DNA of 37,368 nt from CAMBDR01 sp046597185 (GCA_046597185.1 JBKJLF010000076.1:1-37368), one strand, 5' to 3'; positions 16,882 through 24,843 are shown, counted from the stretch's first letter. Program-made: numbers and translations. Notes: generated from the letters alone by a model not told the origin.

Positions 16882-18070
16882 GGGCATGCCTGCGCGCCCA
16901 AAACGGCGCATGCGGCCAGCGTTGTTCCTGGGCGTAAACTTCCTGCCGGGTCTGCAGATAGGATTGGAACTCGGCTTGTACCATCGCTTCGTACTGTGCC
17001 AGCCCGGGCTTTTTATCGCCGAACCAGTCACAAATCGCATACGAGGCGCACAGGCCAAAGCGCAGTGCCCGCAAGATGCCTTGCGACGACAGCGGATCGA
17101 CGCTGCTGGCGGCGTCGCCCACAGCCAGCCAACCCTCGCCAGTGCAACGCGCCAGCGTTTGGCTGTGCGCCGCGCGCACCATCAGCGCATCGGGCGCGGG
17201 GCTGCGCTCGCGTCCGTCCCCCGTGTGCCCGCTTGGTGTGTACCCGCTGGTGTACCCGCTGGTGTACCCATATGTCGCGCAGGCCCGTTGCACGCGCCGC
17301 TGCGTGGTGGGCGCACAGGCCAGATGCCGCTGCCAGCCGTCGTCGTGCTGCAGGCGCAAGTCCCGTGCGAGGTCGGCATCGCTCATGGCCATCACCACCA
17401 TGCCCTGATCGGGCAGAAAGGCGGAATACCACCAGCCATGTTCACAGGCTTCGACCAGGCTGGCACCGTGATCGGCCAGCCCCGGCGTTTGTGCGTCTGC
17501 CGGGCGGGTAAAAAAGCGCACCGCCGCCACCAGTTGGTCATGCGCCTGTGGGGTTTGGCCCTGGCGTCTGGCCAGCATGGCGCGGCGGCCGCTGGCGTCG
17601 GCGACAAAGCGCGCCGAAAGCGGTGGCTGCTGCTCCAGCGTCAAATGCCAATGCCCGTCGGTTTTTTCCACACTGCGCAACTTGCCGCGCAGCCAGCTTG
17701 CGCCACTGCTTGCGGCACTGCCCAACAGCATCTTGTCGAAATGGTTGCGGTCCAGATGCCAGCCCTGGCCATGCGGCTGGCTAAAATATTCATTCGGTAT
17801 CGCTTGCGCACTGCCCCACGCCGCCGAACTGCTGAAAACCGGCAGGTGGGGCGCGTTTTGCATCGCGCCTAGCACGCCCAACTGGCGCAAAAACGGCATC
17901 GCCAGTGGCGGCAGGCTTTCGCCCACGCGTGGCGTGTCAAAATTGCCCGCCTCGATCACGACCACCGTCAGCGCCGGATTGGTGCGCCGCAGCGACAATG
18001 CGGTGGCCGCCCCGGCAGGGCCGCCACCGATGATCGCCACGTCCACCGCTGTCAGGTTGGTTGGCTTCAT
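16874..18070 (-). CDS. lodB: LodB-like FAD-dependent oxidoreductase (CTQ maturation)
   Basis: A 398-residue flavoprotein of the tryptophan-halogenase-like class: FAD motif VDVAIIGGGPAGAATALSLRR at residues 9-29 in outline, then RVGESLPP near residue 48 and the second FAD motif GWLAVGDAASSVDPLSSQG around residue 315. LodB proteins are needed to build the cysteine tryptophylquinone cofactor of LodA, probably by hydroxylating the tryptophan, and nearly always lie beside the lodA gene, as here. The start has GGGAG seven bases upstream. An unusual low-complexity insert (residues about 265-290) contains YTSG repeats from a 12-bp tandem repeat. Halogenase activity is less likely, because the lysine-containing WxWxIP motif of halogenases is absent. 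Confidence 0.82.
   Translation of the reverse strand: MKPTNLTAVDVAIIGGGPAGAATALSLRRTNPALTVVVIEAGNFDTPRVGESLPPLAMPFLRQLGVLGAMQNAPHLPVFSSSAAWGSAQAIPNEYFSQPHGQGWHLDRNHFDKMLLGSAASSGASWLRGKLRSVEKTDGHWHLTLEQQPPLSARFVADASGRRAMLARRQGQTPQAHDQLVAAVRFFTRPADAQTPGLADHGASLVEACEHGWWYSAFLPDQGMVVMAMSDADLARDLRLQHDDGWQRHLACAPTTQRRVQRACATYGYTSGYTSGYTPSGHTGDGRERSPAPDALMVRAAHSQTLARCTGEGWLAVGDAASSVDPLSSQGILRALRFGLCASYAICDWFGDKKPGLAQYEAMVQAEFQSYLQTRQEVYAQEQRWPHAPFWARRHAHG
17239..17269. repeat. 12-bp tandem repeat inside the LodB-like gene
   Basis: TGTACCCGCTGG at 17239-17250 and 17251-17262, then a partial third copy to 17269. Read in the gene it codes the YTSG repeats. It keeps frame and may vary in number between strains. 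Confidence 0.8.
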
Positions 18071-18112
18071 TTGCCGCTCCCGGTCAGTGTGGCGTGGGCT
18101 GCTTTGGCAAAC

Positions 18113-18544
18113 TCAGGCCGGATCATTCATCACCGCATACCAGGTGCATACCACACCGGCGGGCGAAACGCCGCCGCCGCCGCTGGCATGCGGCACGGTG
18201 CGCACGATGGAACCAGCCAGCGCTGGGCGCTGGTTGATGCCGTTGGGCCACGGTGGCGACAGGTAGCCGATGTAGTCATACACCCATTCCTCGCCGCCAA
18301 CGATGCCGCGCCCCTGAAAGCGCACCGTGTACGGATTGCCATAGTTGATCGAACCGTTGAGTTGCAACTCCCAGCCGGGGCCGTAGATGCGGCCCAGAAA
18401 GGTGCCCATGGGCGCGGCCTTGATTTCGATATTGCCGCGGCCAAATTCAAGATCGTTGAAGGCGGTCGAAAGGTCGGGGTCGTTTTGCAGGCTGCGGTAA
18501 GTCCAGATGCCGACCAGCGAACCGGTGTCAGGTGAAAAGCTCAT
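18113..18544 (-). CDS. conserved-looking small protein between lodA-like and lodB-like genes
   Basis: A 143-residue protein, no signal peptide or membrane segment, rich in Gly, Trp and Pro, with beta-type alternation: GIWTYRSLQNDPDL near the N-terminus, a middle part GTFLGRIYGPGWELQLNG, and a C-terminal RPALAGSIVRTVPHASGGGGVSPAGVVCTW. Good ribosome binding site (GAGGA seven bases before ATG 18544); 41 bp after the LodA-like stop and 42 bp before the LodB-like start. I cannot name the family. The shape and position suggest a small beta-barrel that acts on, or together with, the LodA-like enzyme, as a subunit or folding helper; that is inference. Confidence 0.72.
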   Translation of the reverse strand: MSFSPDTGSLVGIWTYRSLQNDPDLSTAFNDLEFGRGNIEIKAAPMGTFLGRIYGPGWELQLNGSINYGNPYTVRFQGRGIVGGEEWVYDYIGYLSPPWPNGINQRPALAGSIVRTVPHASGGGGVSPAGVVCTWYAVMNDPA

Positions 18545-18585
18545 AATGTCCTCTTTCGTAACAAGTTGGATTTGCTTGAGGCAAC

Positions 18586-20676
18586 TCAAGCGTCATTTTC
18601 AACCAGAATGTAGCCTTGGTCGCCGCCGTTGATGACAAAGCCAAGTTTATTCCACTCGGTTACCATTTGCGTGTCGCCCGCATTGGTTTGCGGCGTCGGT
18701 GACCACGGTATTTGCCCGCCGGCAATGCCATTGGTCGAACTGGTAACCATCATCGGGCGGTGCACCGGCCACCAGTAGGTAAGCCAGGTCTGATCCGGGG
18801 CCGGATCGCCTGTGCTGTCAAGGTAAAGGTTGTTCCAGTTGGTGTAGGTAACATTAATGGGCTGGGTCGAGCATTCATTAAAGTCGGCCTGCCAAGGCAC
18901 GCCGCTGTACTTGGTGAGGTCGCCCGGCTCCAGCCCAGTTGCCAGATTGGCGGGGGTATCGGGATTGACGATGGCCGGTTGTGACAACGATCCGGTGGTC
19001 ACGTTGCTGCTGTGGTGGATGCGGTAGGCGCTTTTGTAAATGGCCGGGTTGCGAATGATCCAGCCCGTTTCGCCGCCGGGACAAAACGCGCCGCCCAAGC
19101 CCGCCGCCAAAACCCCCTGGTCAAGTTGCGCACCCGCTGTCGGCGGGTAGGGCGGGGCGCTAATGCCTTCCTGTACCTCGTTGATGAATTTACCTTCTGC
19201 CCATTGCTTGAGCAAAAACAGCATGGTATCGGTCAGGCGCAGGAATTTGGAGGGCGAGGTGTTGGAGAGGCAATTGTCACCGCACAGCAAGGGCATGGCC
19301 TGATACCGGAGATTGGGTTGTGCCGGGTCAGTCACCTTGGTGAGCAGGTTTTCTTCGCCGGGCTGGCGCAACACCTTGTAGATGAACTCGCGCTGCTGGC
19401 GACGGCTCTCGCGCAGCACCGGGTCTTCACCTTTATAAGGCGAGACGCCGATGATCTCCGGGTCGAACATGCCGCCCGAGCCGGGCGCGGTTTCATGCGG
19501 ATCGGCACCGACCAAGGGATCAAAATCCATCACCCATTGATAATTGAAGGGACGCGACAGAATCGGCCAGATATCGCGCGCAAAGTAGGGGTAGTAGTTT
19601 TGGTTCCACTGGGCATTTTGCTGCCACCATTGCAGTGCATCCTTGTCCTTGGGGCTGTTATTGGCCGCGTCAAAGGGCGGGACGCCAAAAATTACGGGGT
19701 CGTGGGCAAAATTGCGCACCGACAAATCAAAGATCAGATCGTTGAGGGTGACAATGTCGGTCAGTTGCGGCGCATAACGCGGGTAGCCAACAATCACCCA
19801 TGCCGGATCATCAACCTGAACCTTGCCGGGGCTGGTGCCGGCCGGGGCCGGGTTGCCATCGATGGTGATGACCTTGAACAGGATGGTGGCGTTGACCGGG
19901 CCATCCGAAATATCATCAAACCAGCCATCGTTGTTGGCATAGTCCTGGGTCATCGGTTCGCCGTATTCGGTACTCATCGAGCCCGAATTACCATAGCCGC
20001 CCAATACCAGCAGGCGGCTGGACTTGCCGGACAGGGTGGCGCGGATTTCGCCAAGCGTGTCGATGGCATTGGGCAACAGCGTGGCGGGCGGAAAGGTGCC
20101 GATATTGGCCGCATTGGCGCGGTCAAAGCGGGCCACCCGTTGCTTGGGTAGCGTGTATTGCACGCTGCAACTGCCGGGGTCGGTAATGAGTTTTTGCCGT
20201 GCCTGGGTGGCTTTGATGTCGGCATTGCGCAGTGCGTGGTCGGGCGCATAGCCGTGTTCGCCAGCGGTTTGTTGAAACTCGTACCAACTCGATTTTTTGT
20301 TGGCCAGATACACCTGCCACTGGATGTCGAGCACTTCACCCACCAGGGTTTGGCCGGTTATCGACTTGGAATTGGGGCTGCCGGTATTTTTGTTGACAAA
20401 TTGCAACTGGTCGCCGATCTGCACTTCGCGCCCGGCCGGGTTGGCATCGTCATACACATACACCTGAAAGCGGGCGGCCTGGCGCTTGATGCGGCCTTGG
20501 GCATCCTTGAATTGCGAGACTGGCTGTTCGACGCCATTATTGACAACCGGGTTGCCTTCAACATCGCAGGCAATCGGCAAGCTGCCCGGTGCTTCGGGCG
20601 CGATATAAAATTCATTGGGGCTGTTGCCAACGCGGGCCAAACCGATGGCCGGATGGATTTTGTAAGTAGCTGTCAT
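18586..20676 (-). CDS. lodA: LodA/GoxA-family cysteine tryptophylquinone (CTQ) oxidase
   Basis: A 696-residue protein matching LodA-like amino acid oxidases along its length: N-terminal IHPAIGLARVGNSP (residues 6-19), VQYTLPKQRVARFDRA-type lid region, WVIVGYPRYAP and the cofactor region. Proposed CTQ residues are Cys532 (GGAFCPGGETGW) and Trp595 (GVPWQADFNEC); their spacing of 63 is close to the 65 I recall for Marinomonas LodA (C516, W581). LodA oxidises the epsilon-amino group of lysine and GoxA oxidises glycine, giving H2O2 and ammonia. The substrate here cannot be read from sequence. ATG 20676 has GAGG upstream and is 8 bp after the tyrosinase stop. No signal peptide. Needs the LodB-like protein for maturation. 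Confidence 0.88.
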   Translation of the reverse strand: MTATYKIHPAIGLARVGNSPNEFYIAPEAPGSLPIACDVEGNPVVNNGVEQPVSQFKDAQGRIKRQAARFQVYVYDDANPAGREVQIGDQLQFVNKNTGSPNSKSITGQTLVGEVLDIQWQVYLANKKSSWYEFQQTAGEHGYAPDHALRNADIKATQARQKLITDPGSCSVQYTLPKQRVARFDRANAANIGTFPPATLLPNAIDTLGEIRATLSGKSSRLLVLGGYGNSGSMSTEYGEPMTQDYANNDGWFDDISDGPVNATILFKVITIDGNPAPAGTSPGKVQVDDPAWVIVGYPRYAPQLTDIVTLNDLIFDLSVRNFAHDPVIFGVPPFDAANNSPKDKDALQWWQQNAQWNQNYYPYFARDIWPILSRPFNYQWVMDFDPLVGADPHETAPGSGGMFDPEIIGVSPYKGEDPVLRESRRQQREFIYKVLRQPGEENLLTKVTDPAQPNLRYQAMPLLCGDNCLSNTSPSKFLRLTDTMLFLLKQWAEGKFINEVQEGISAPPYPPTAGAQLDQGVLAAGLGGAFCPGGETGWIIRNPAIYKSAYRIHHSSNVTTGSLSQPAIVNPDTPANLATGLEPGDLTKYSGVPWQADFNECSTQPINVTYTNWNNLYLDSTGDPAPDQTWLTYWWPVHRPMMVTSSTNGIAGGQIPWSPTPQTNAGDTQMVTEWNKLGFVINGGDQGYILVENDA

Positions 20677-20684
20677 GTCGTGCC

Positions 20685-22802
20685 TCAATCAAAAAAGTTA
20701 AGTGAAACCGCATCAAGAATCAGCGCATCGGTGGCCGCGCTGCCGTCGGTGTTGAGCACCACCAGATTGACATGAAAATCAAGCGCGCCCTGTTCTGCCA
20801 GTGCTTTGACGGTGGCGGTGGCGTCCAGCCGGAAGTTGACCGGGGCCTTGTGGGCGCGCCCGCGCAGGTCAAAGCGGGGCCGGGTCTCGGGCGGCACGTC
20901 GCAATGGCCGGGGCCACCGATGCAATTGCCGGAAAACATGTGCAGCATGCCGACATAGTTGGGATTGCCCCTGCCCTTGGTGCTGACGCTGGCGTCAGGC
21001 TGGTTCAGGAAGACGCGAATATGGTAGCCCACGCGGGCCGGGTATTGCACCTTGTGCAGGCGGATTTCTGCCCGCTTGTGGCTGTCGATCACGTCCGGGT
21101 GCACGTCGGTATTGCTCGACGTGAAGCGCGTAATGGCGGCACTGTTGTCGGTCGGGTACACCGTCGAGCCCTTGGCATATTCATAGCCCAGTGTGGCCGT
21201 GTTATAGGTTTGCTGCACCGTCATGGGCCACGGTGGCAAGACCGAAGTCGGGTCGTCCGGGTTGACGCCGGGGTGCAGGCTTTGCCATTGCGCCCACAGG
21301 CGGTCAACATTGGAATGGTGCGACCAGAAAAGCGGATCGAATGCGGTGACCCCGGCATTAACCATATCGCCGTTGGCCACGTTGTTGCGGCTGGCCGGCG
21401 CGTTGGGATCGTATACCGGGTTGATACCGCCACTGAAATTGTGGATCAGGTTGTGCTGTTGTTCCAGCCCGCCAAAAAAGTGGTTGTCGGTCGGGCCGCT
21501 GCCAAACTGGAAAAAATTGTCCAGCTTCATGATGGTGTCCACATCGCCCTGGGTCGGGTACTCTTCAAAAATGACTTGGGAATCGCCGCCCGGCCAGCGC
21601 TGGCGGTGCCACAGCGGGTTGGTGGCCGCGAGCTGGTTCATGATCGCATCGGTGCTGGCGTTGTTGCTGTCGCTGCTGTCGCTGCCATAGCTGATGCCTG
21701 CGCCCTGAAACAAACGGTTGCCGGAACAATACAGCTTGCCTTTGATGGCGCTCAGTTTGGCCAGATTGGCCGCGCTGACCAGGCCCGTGCTGCGCAGCTT
21801 GTCGATGGCATCGGCATCGACCCAGCAACAAAACGCATCCGGGATGATGCCGTTGTCAAGCGGGGTGTTGGTCGAGGCCATATCCTCCAGCGATATTTTC
21901 ACATTTTCGCTGTCGGCGGCCCAGTCCCAGTACGGAATGGTGACGCCCGGATCGATATCCTGCAATTGTTTTTCAAAAAAGTACAGGTAGGCGCGGTGCC
22001 AGGTCAGGAATTCTTCCCATCCGTGCTGGCACGAAGTGGCGTGGGTGCGTGCCCAATACGCAAAGCTGCGGTTATCCTGAAAATACGCATCCAGCGACAT
22101 CATTTGCGCCACCGCGCTGCGATAGCGTGCCAGCTCTTGCGGCGTCAGGAACTTGACATTCTTGCGCTGCTTGAGCGAGCCTGCGTCGTCATGATAGTCA
22201 TTGCTCGAACCGTCGTAGCCGGGATGGTCGGCGTCGCCGTTGGCGCGCGCGGCACGCGTGCCATCGCCCGCCAGCGGGACATCATCGGTGGCCGGGCAAC
22301 CATCGTCGATCCATTGCGAAATAAAGGCAATATCGCCGCCGGAGACGACCTGGCCACCCCATGGCAAGCGCGGGAACTGGCTGCCGTCAAACGGAAACTG
22401 TCCCTTCAAACCCTTGATCAAGCCCGAGGCCCCACCCCGGCCCGCTCTGGCGGGGGCCGCGCCCGAGTCTGGCGCCGCAGCCGACGATGCATTGGCATGG
22501 CAGCAGCTTTTAGCGGCAGCGGCAGCGGCAGCGGCAGCGGCCATCTTCGGGCAACCACCCGCAGTGGCCGGGGCGCTGCCAGCGCTGCTGGTGCCATAGC
22601 TTGGACCACCACTGCCTTTGCCCACAGGCGCAATCATGCGGATGCCGTATAACTCCAGCGTCAGCAGTTGCGCCAAAGGCAGGTTCCAGAAGCGGTCGTA
22701 ACCTTCGTAAATGGCGCTGGAACCGATGCTGGCCGTTTCCAGTATCGATTTGACTTGTTCGTAACGGGAAAGTCCGCTCCCGGGGTTGGTCGATGTGGCC
22801 AT
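20685..22802 (-). CDS. tyrosinase-family copper oxidase with extended N-terminus
   Basis: A 705-residue type-3 copper protein. CuA ligands are proposed as H254, H260 and H269 (ARTHATSCQHGWEEFLTWHR); Cys258 two residues before H260 fits the Cys-His thioether of fungal tyrosinases. CuB ligands lie in HNLIHN and in FWSHHSNVDRLW. The first 190 residues are unusual: a segment around YEGYDRFWNLPLAQLL, a ten-alanine run followed by KSCCHA, and a block GGDIAFISQWIDDGCPATDD that resembles the end of cytochrome-like c domains. A C-terminal beta domain (about residues 560-705) resembles polyphenol oxidase/hemocyanin caps that cover the active site. No signal peptide. ATG 22802 has AAAGGA upstream. It would oxidise phenols or tyrosine residues to quinones; partner of the LodA-like enzyme in the same operon. 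Confidence 0.88.
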   Translation of the reverse strand: MATSTNPGSGLSRYEQVKSILETASIGSSAIYEGYDRFWNLPLAQLLTLELYGIRMIAPVGKGSGGPSYGTSSAGSAPATAGGCPKMAAAAAAAAAAKSCCHANASSAAAPDSGAAPARAGRGGASGLIKGLKGQFPFDGSQFPRLPWGGQVVSGGDIAFISQWIDDGCPATDDVPLAGDGTRAARANGDADHPGYDGSSNDYHDDAGSLKQRKNVKFLTPQELARYRSAVAQMMSLDAYFQDNRSFAYWARTHATSCQHGWEEFLTWHRAYLYFFEKQLQDIDPGVTIPYWDWAADSENVKISLEDMASTNTPLDNGIIPDAFCCWVDADAIDKLRSTGLVSAANLAKLSAIKGKLYCSGNRLFQGAGISYGSDSSDSNNASTDAIMNQLAATNPLWHRQRWPGGDSQVIFEEYPTQGDVDTIMKLDNFFQFGSGPTDNHFFGGLEQQHNLIHNFSGGINPVYDPNAPASRNNVANGDMVNAGVTAFDPLFWSHHSNVDRLWAQWQSLHPGVNPDDPTSVLPPWPMTVQQTYNTATLGYEYAKGSTVYPTDNSAAITRFTSSNTDVHPDVIDSHKRAEIRLHKVQYPARVGYHIRVFLNQPDASVSTKGRGNPNYVGMLHMFSGNCIGGPGHCDVPPETRPRFDLRGRAHKAPVNFRLDATATVKALAEQGALDFHVNLVVLNTDGSAATDALILDAVSLNFFD
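22512..22541. repeat. hexanucleotide repeat coding polyalanine in the tyrosinase
   Basis: Five units of AGCGGC in a row encode the alanine run. A slippage-prone sequence that keeps frame. Confidence 0.8.
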
Positions 22803-22828
22803 GTTCTTCCTTTTCGCTGTGCGTAAAA

Positions 22829-23020
22829 TTAATGATGGCGGCGGGCGATGCCGGTGGTGGCCGGGTTTTGGAAATCCTGATGCCCGTATTGATTGATGTC
22901 GATGGGCTGGTAAAGGCAATGAGGATTAATTGCTTGCGCCTGTGCATTGACAGCGACAAAGGCGCTGACACCGGGCAGGGCGGCATAAATAGCGGTGAGA
23001 CAAGGGTGACACGAAGGCAT
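22829..23020 (-). CDS. small CxxC peptide, first gene of the tyrosinase operon
   Basis: A 63-residue product from ATG 23020 with a strong AAAGGA box six bases upstream; 26 bp before the tyrosinase start. It starts MPSCHPCLTAIYAALPGV, with two cysteines in CHPC, a mildly hydrophobic stretch (LTAIYAALPGVSAFVAVNAQAQA), a third cysteine in NPHC, and ends in TTGIARRHH. I do not know the family. The ribosome binding site, tight spacing and composition support a real gene. A copper-handling or partner peptide for the tyrosinase, or a substrate of the two oxidases, would fit; these are guesses. A longer frame upstream (to 23071) lacks a ribosome binding site. Confidence 0.6.
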   Translation of the reverse strand: MPSCHPCLTAIYAALPGVSAFVAVNAQAQAINPHCLYQPIDINQYGHQDFQNPATTGIARRHH

Positions 23021-23208
23021 GGTGATTCCTTTGAAATCAGGGATTTCCAATATACGGGATATGGATAACAAAGAAAAATGGACACAGTAACATTGTTGTT
23101 AAATTGCCGAAATCGCTGACTGGAGGGTATAACTTCTGAAAGTTACTTCAATTTAAATCAAGTTTGTTGGCGGGCGAAGAACGGAGCGGGACAGCCCCAA
23201 TTAGCCAC

Positions 23209-23236
23209 GTGACTTTATATATCAAACCGATATAAT
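23209..23236 (+). promoter_or_regulatory. promoter and operator of the higBA remnant
   Basis: GTGACT (23209-23214), 16 bp, perfect TATAAT (23231-23236). The start point would fall at about 23243, on the ATG of the toxin gene, so the mRNA would be leaderless. An inverted repeat TTATAT / ATATAA (23215-23235) covers the spacer and -10, as expected for autorepression by a HigA-type protein. Confidence 0.5.
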
Positions 23237-23242
23237 CGCCAA

Positions 23243-23395
23243 ATGCACATTATTTCCATCAAAATGCTTAGACAGTTCTGGAATCGCGTGGTCGTGTTGG
23301 CGCGATACCGCTTCGGCAGAATATACGTGCAAAAAGTGATGACACACCGCGAATATGACGATTGGAATAAACTTTACCGAAAAGGGAAAACCTGA
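23243..23395 (+). pseudogene. higB: HigB-family toxin with internal deletion
   Basis: Fifty codons that read MHIISIKMLRQFWN, then directly RVVVLARYRFGRIYVQKV and THREYDDWNKLYRKGKT. These are the first and last thirds of HigB-type mRNA interferases (usual length about 95-105 residues, start MHIIS, end THAEYD); the middle is missing without loss of frame. A product would lack most of the RelE-like fold, so it is probably inactive. The antitoxin gene follows two bases after the stop codon, the usual toxin-first HigBA order. Confidence 0.7.
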
Positions 23396-23397
23396 TC

Positions 23398-23827
23398 ATG
23401 CACACCCCACCAAACCCATTCGACCTGCAAACGATAGCGGCCTGCTGGCAAGCCTTTGATTCGGTCGCCCATGTCCACCCCATTCGCAGCCTTGACGACT
23501 ATGAGCGCATGGTGGCGCTCATGGATTCCCTGCTGGCAGCGACAGGCGACGATGAAGACCACCCGCTTTCCAGCCTGCTGGATTTGGTTGGGGATGTGGT
23601 GGAAAAGTACGAGCGGGAACATTACGCCATCAAGGCAGCGTCCCCCCAAGGACGCGCTGCGTTTTCTGATGGACGAGCGTGGACTAAAGCAAGAGGACTT
23701 GGCCCCACTGATCCACCAAAGCAATCTGTCGGCGATTCTGGCTGGCAAAAGGAAAATCAACGCCACGCTGGCGGCCAAACTGGGAAAATTCTTCGGAATC
23801 AGCGCTGCGGTGTTTGTTTCTGCGTGA
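23398..23827 (+). pseudogene. higA: HigA-family antitoxin, frameshifted
   Basis: The first 80 or so codons read as the HigA N-terminus (FDLQTIAACWQAFDSVAHV, then SLDDYERMVALMDSLLA, then DLVGDVVEKYEREHYAI). At the C-run 23642-23647 the frame is lost. The helix-turn-helix half continues in the next frame: KDALRFLMDERGLKQEDLAPLIHQSNLSAILAGKRKIN in outline, ending VFVSA at 23827. One C fewer would restore a normal protein of about 142 residues. So this is either a recent indel in a homopolymer or a sequencing error; programmed shifting is a remote third choice. Its end overlaps the end of the oppositely oriented ParE-like gene by 29 bp. Confidence 0.75.
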
Positions 23828-24110
23828 CCGGTGGCCATTGCTGGGAACTGTGAACCAGATTCAGTAATTCGATGCGTTTGGCGCGTGGCCGAACGCGGTA
23901 GATGACAATGAACGGCGTATGGCTGATTACCAATTCACGGGTAGCCGTGACGCGCCCTAGTCGGCCCAATTCGGGATGGAGCAACAACATATCGGTTTGA
24001 CGTTCGATTTGGTCAAGCTGGGCCAGTGCAGCACGTGGGCTATCTGCCGCAATATACTCAATAGCCGCAGTGCGGGCAGATCGTGCCCGCGCCAACCAAA
24101 CCAGCTTCAT
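23799..24110 (-). CDS. ParE/RelE-superfamily toxin
   Basis: A 103-residue protein with the ParE fold pattern: an N-terminal KLVWLARARSARTAAIEYIA, then ALAQLDQIERQTDMLLLHPELGRLGR, and the C-terminal strands RELVISHTPFIVIYRVRPRAKRIELLNLVHSSQQWP. ParE toxins poison DNA gyrase; RelE relatives cut mRNA; the sequence alone does not decide, but HPELGR and the HSSQQWP end favour ParE. The ATG overlaps the antitoxin stop (ATGA), so the two are co-translated. Probably active, since nothing is missing. Confidence 0.82.
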   Translation of the reverse strand: MKLVWLARARSARTAAIEYIAADSPRAALAQLDQIERQTDMLLLHPELGRLGRVTATRELVISHTPFIVIYRVRPRAKRIELLNLVHSSQQWPPVTQKQTPQR

Positions 24111-24580
24111 GCGGCTTCACCCGCAATGCGGCGCAATAAGCCGGCGCGCTGCTTGGCCATATCTTCTTTGACAACACTGTGATCAATCCATACGGCATTG
24201 GGCGCATCGGCTTCATTGATGGCTTGCTCTACCTGCTGCCGAAACCATTGATCATGCGCCATGGCCTCATGTGTGCGGCGCATGCGCTCTGACGCATCGG
24301 CCCGCGCATGCGCGGGATGTGAACTGGCGGGAAGATATTGGGATGCGTCCACCGCAAATTGGACAATGCCCAATTTTTTGAGGTAAGCGACCAGTGTTTC
24401 AAATCGGGCAAAGTGCCGCATTGCCCCACGTTTGGCAGCCAGCGCACGCACAATATTGCCCGACTCAATAAGTACCCCCCAACCGCCGGATTGACCGATG
24501 ATGCGAGCGCTTTGCACTTCGCCTGTTGCTGCGAGGTTAATTAAGGTGGCGTGATCGATGACTTCATGGTAGGTTGACAT
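24107..24580 (-). CDS. antitoxin of the ParE-like toxin
   Basis: A 157-residue protein just before the toxin gene and overlapping it. The C-terminal third (DQWFRQQVEQAINEADAPNAVWIDHSVV, in outline) is the toxin-wrapping tail common to ParD/Phd-type antitoxins. The N-terminal half (MSTYHEVIDHATLINLAATGEVQSARIIGQ) is longer than in ParD and may be a DNA-binding domain of another type. AAAGG lies seven bases before ATG 24580. Antitoxin-first order and the ATGA overlap are typical. It likely represses its own promoter. Confidence 0.75.
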   Translation of the reverse strand: MSTYHEVIDHATLINLAATGEVQSARIIGQSGGWGVLIESGNIVRALAAKRGAMRHFARFETLVAYLKKLGIVQFAVDASQYLPASSHPAHARADASERMRRTHEAMAHDQWFRQQVEQAINEADAPNAVWIDHSVVKEDMAKQRAGLLRRIAGEAA

Positions 24581-24843
24581 GGTAGGGCCTTTGTGATGGC
24601 GATGAATGGGGGTGATTTTACCAGTTAATAGAGAAATGGGAAATAATCTCCGCACAATTTCCCGCCCATGGGTGAATTTATTGGCGGTGAAACAAACTTA
24701 TGCATGAATGGACCTGCGGTAAAGTTGCACTATATAATTACTGTAACCGCCAGGAGATGCCATGCTAGCTGCCAGCCAACCCCATCTTGATTTGATCACA
24801 GGCGCACCATTCTCAATAAACCGGGGGAATAAATTTCTCTGGA

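Noticed and set aside
16754..17872. 372-codon open frame opposite the LodB-like gene
   Set aside because: Antisense shadow; the minus strand encodes two FAD motifs in the right order.
16874..18070. tryptophan halogenase
   Set aside because: FAD motifs fit, but the halogenase WxWxIP motif is missing, and the neighbour is a LodA-like gene.
18113..18544. homology between this small protein and the broken gene at 5224-5754
   Set aside because: Both are Gly/Trp-rich and beta-like, but I could not align more than scattered residues.
19012..20151. 379-codon open frame opposite the LodA-like gene
   Set aside because: Same reason: antisense shadow of a conserved GC-rich gene with no own features.
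20772..22652. 626-codon open frame on the plus strand opposite the tyrosinase gene
   Set aside because: It mirrors the codon pattern of a real GC-rich gene, has no family motif or ribosome binding site, and the opposite frame carries a full set of copper ligands.
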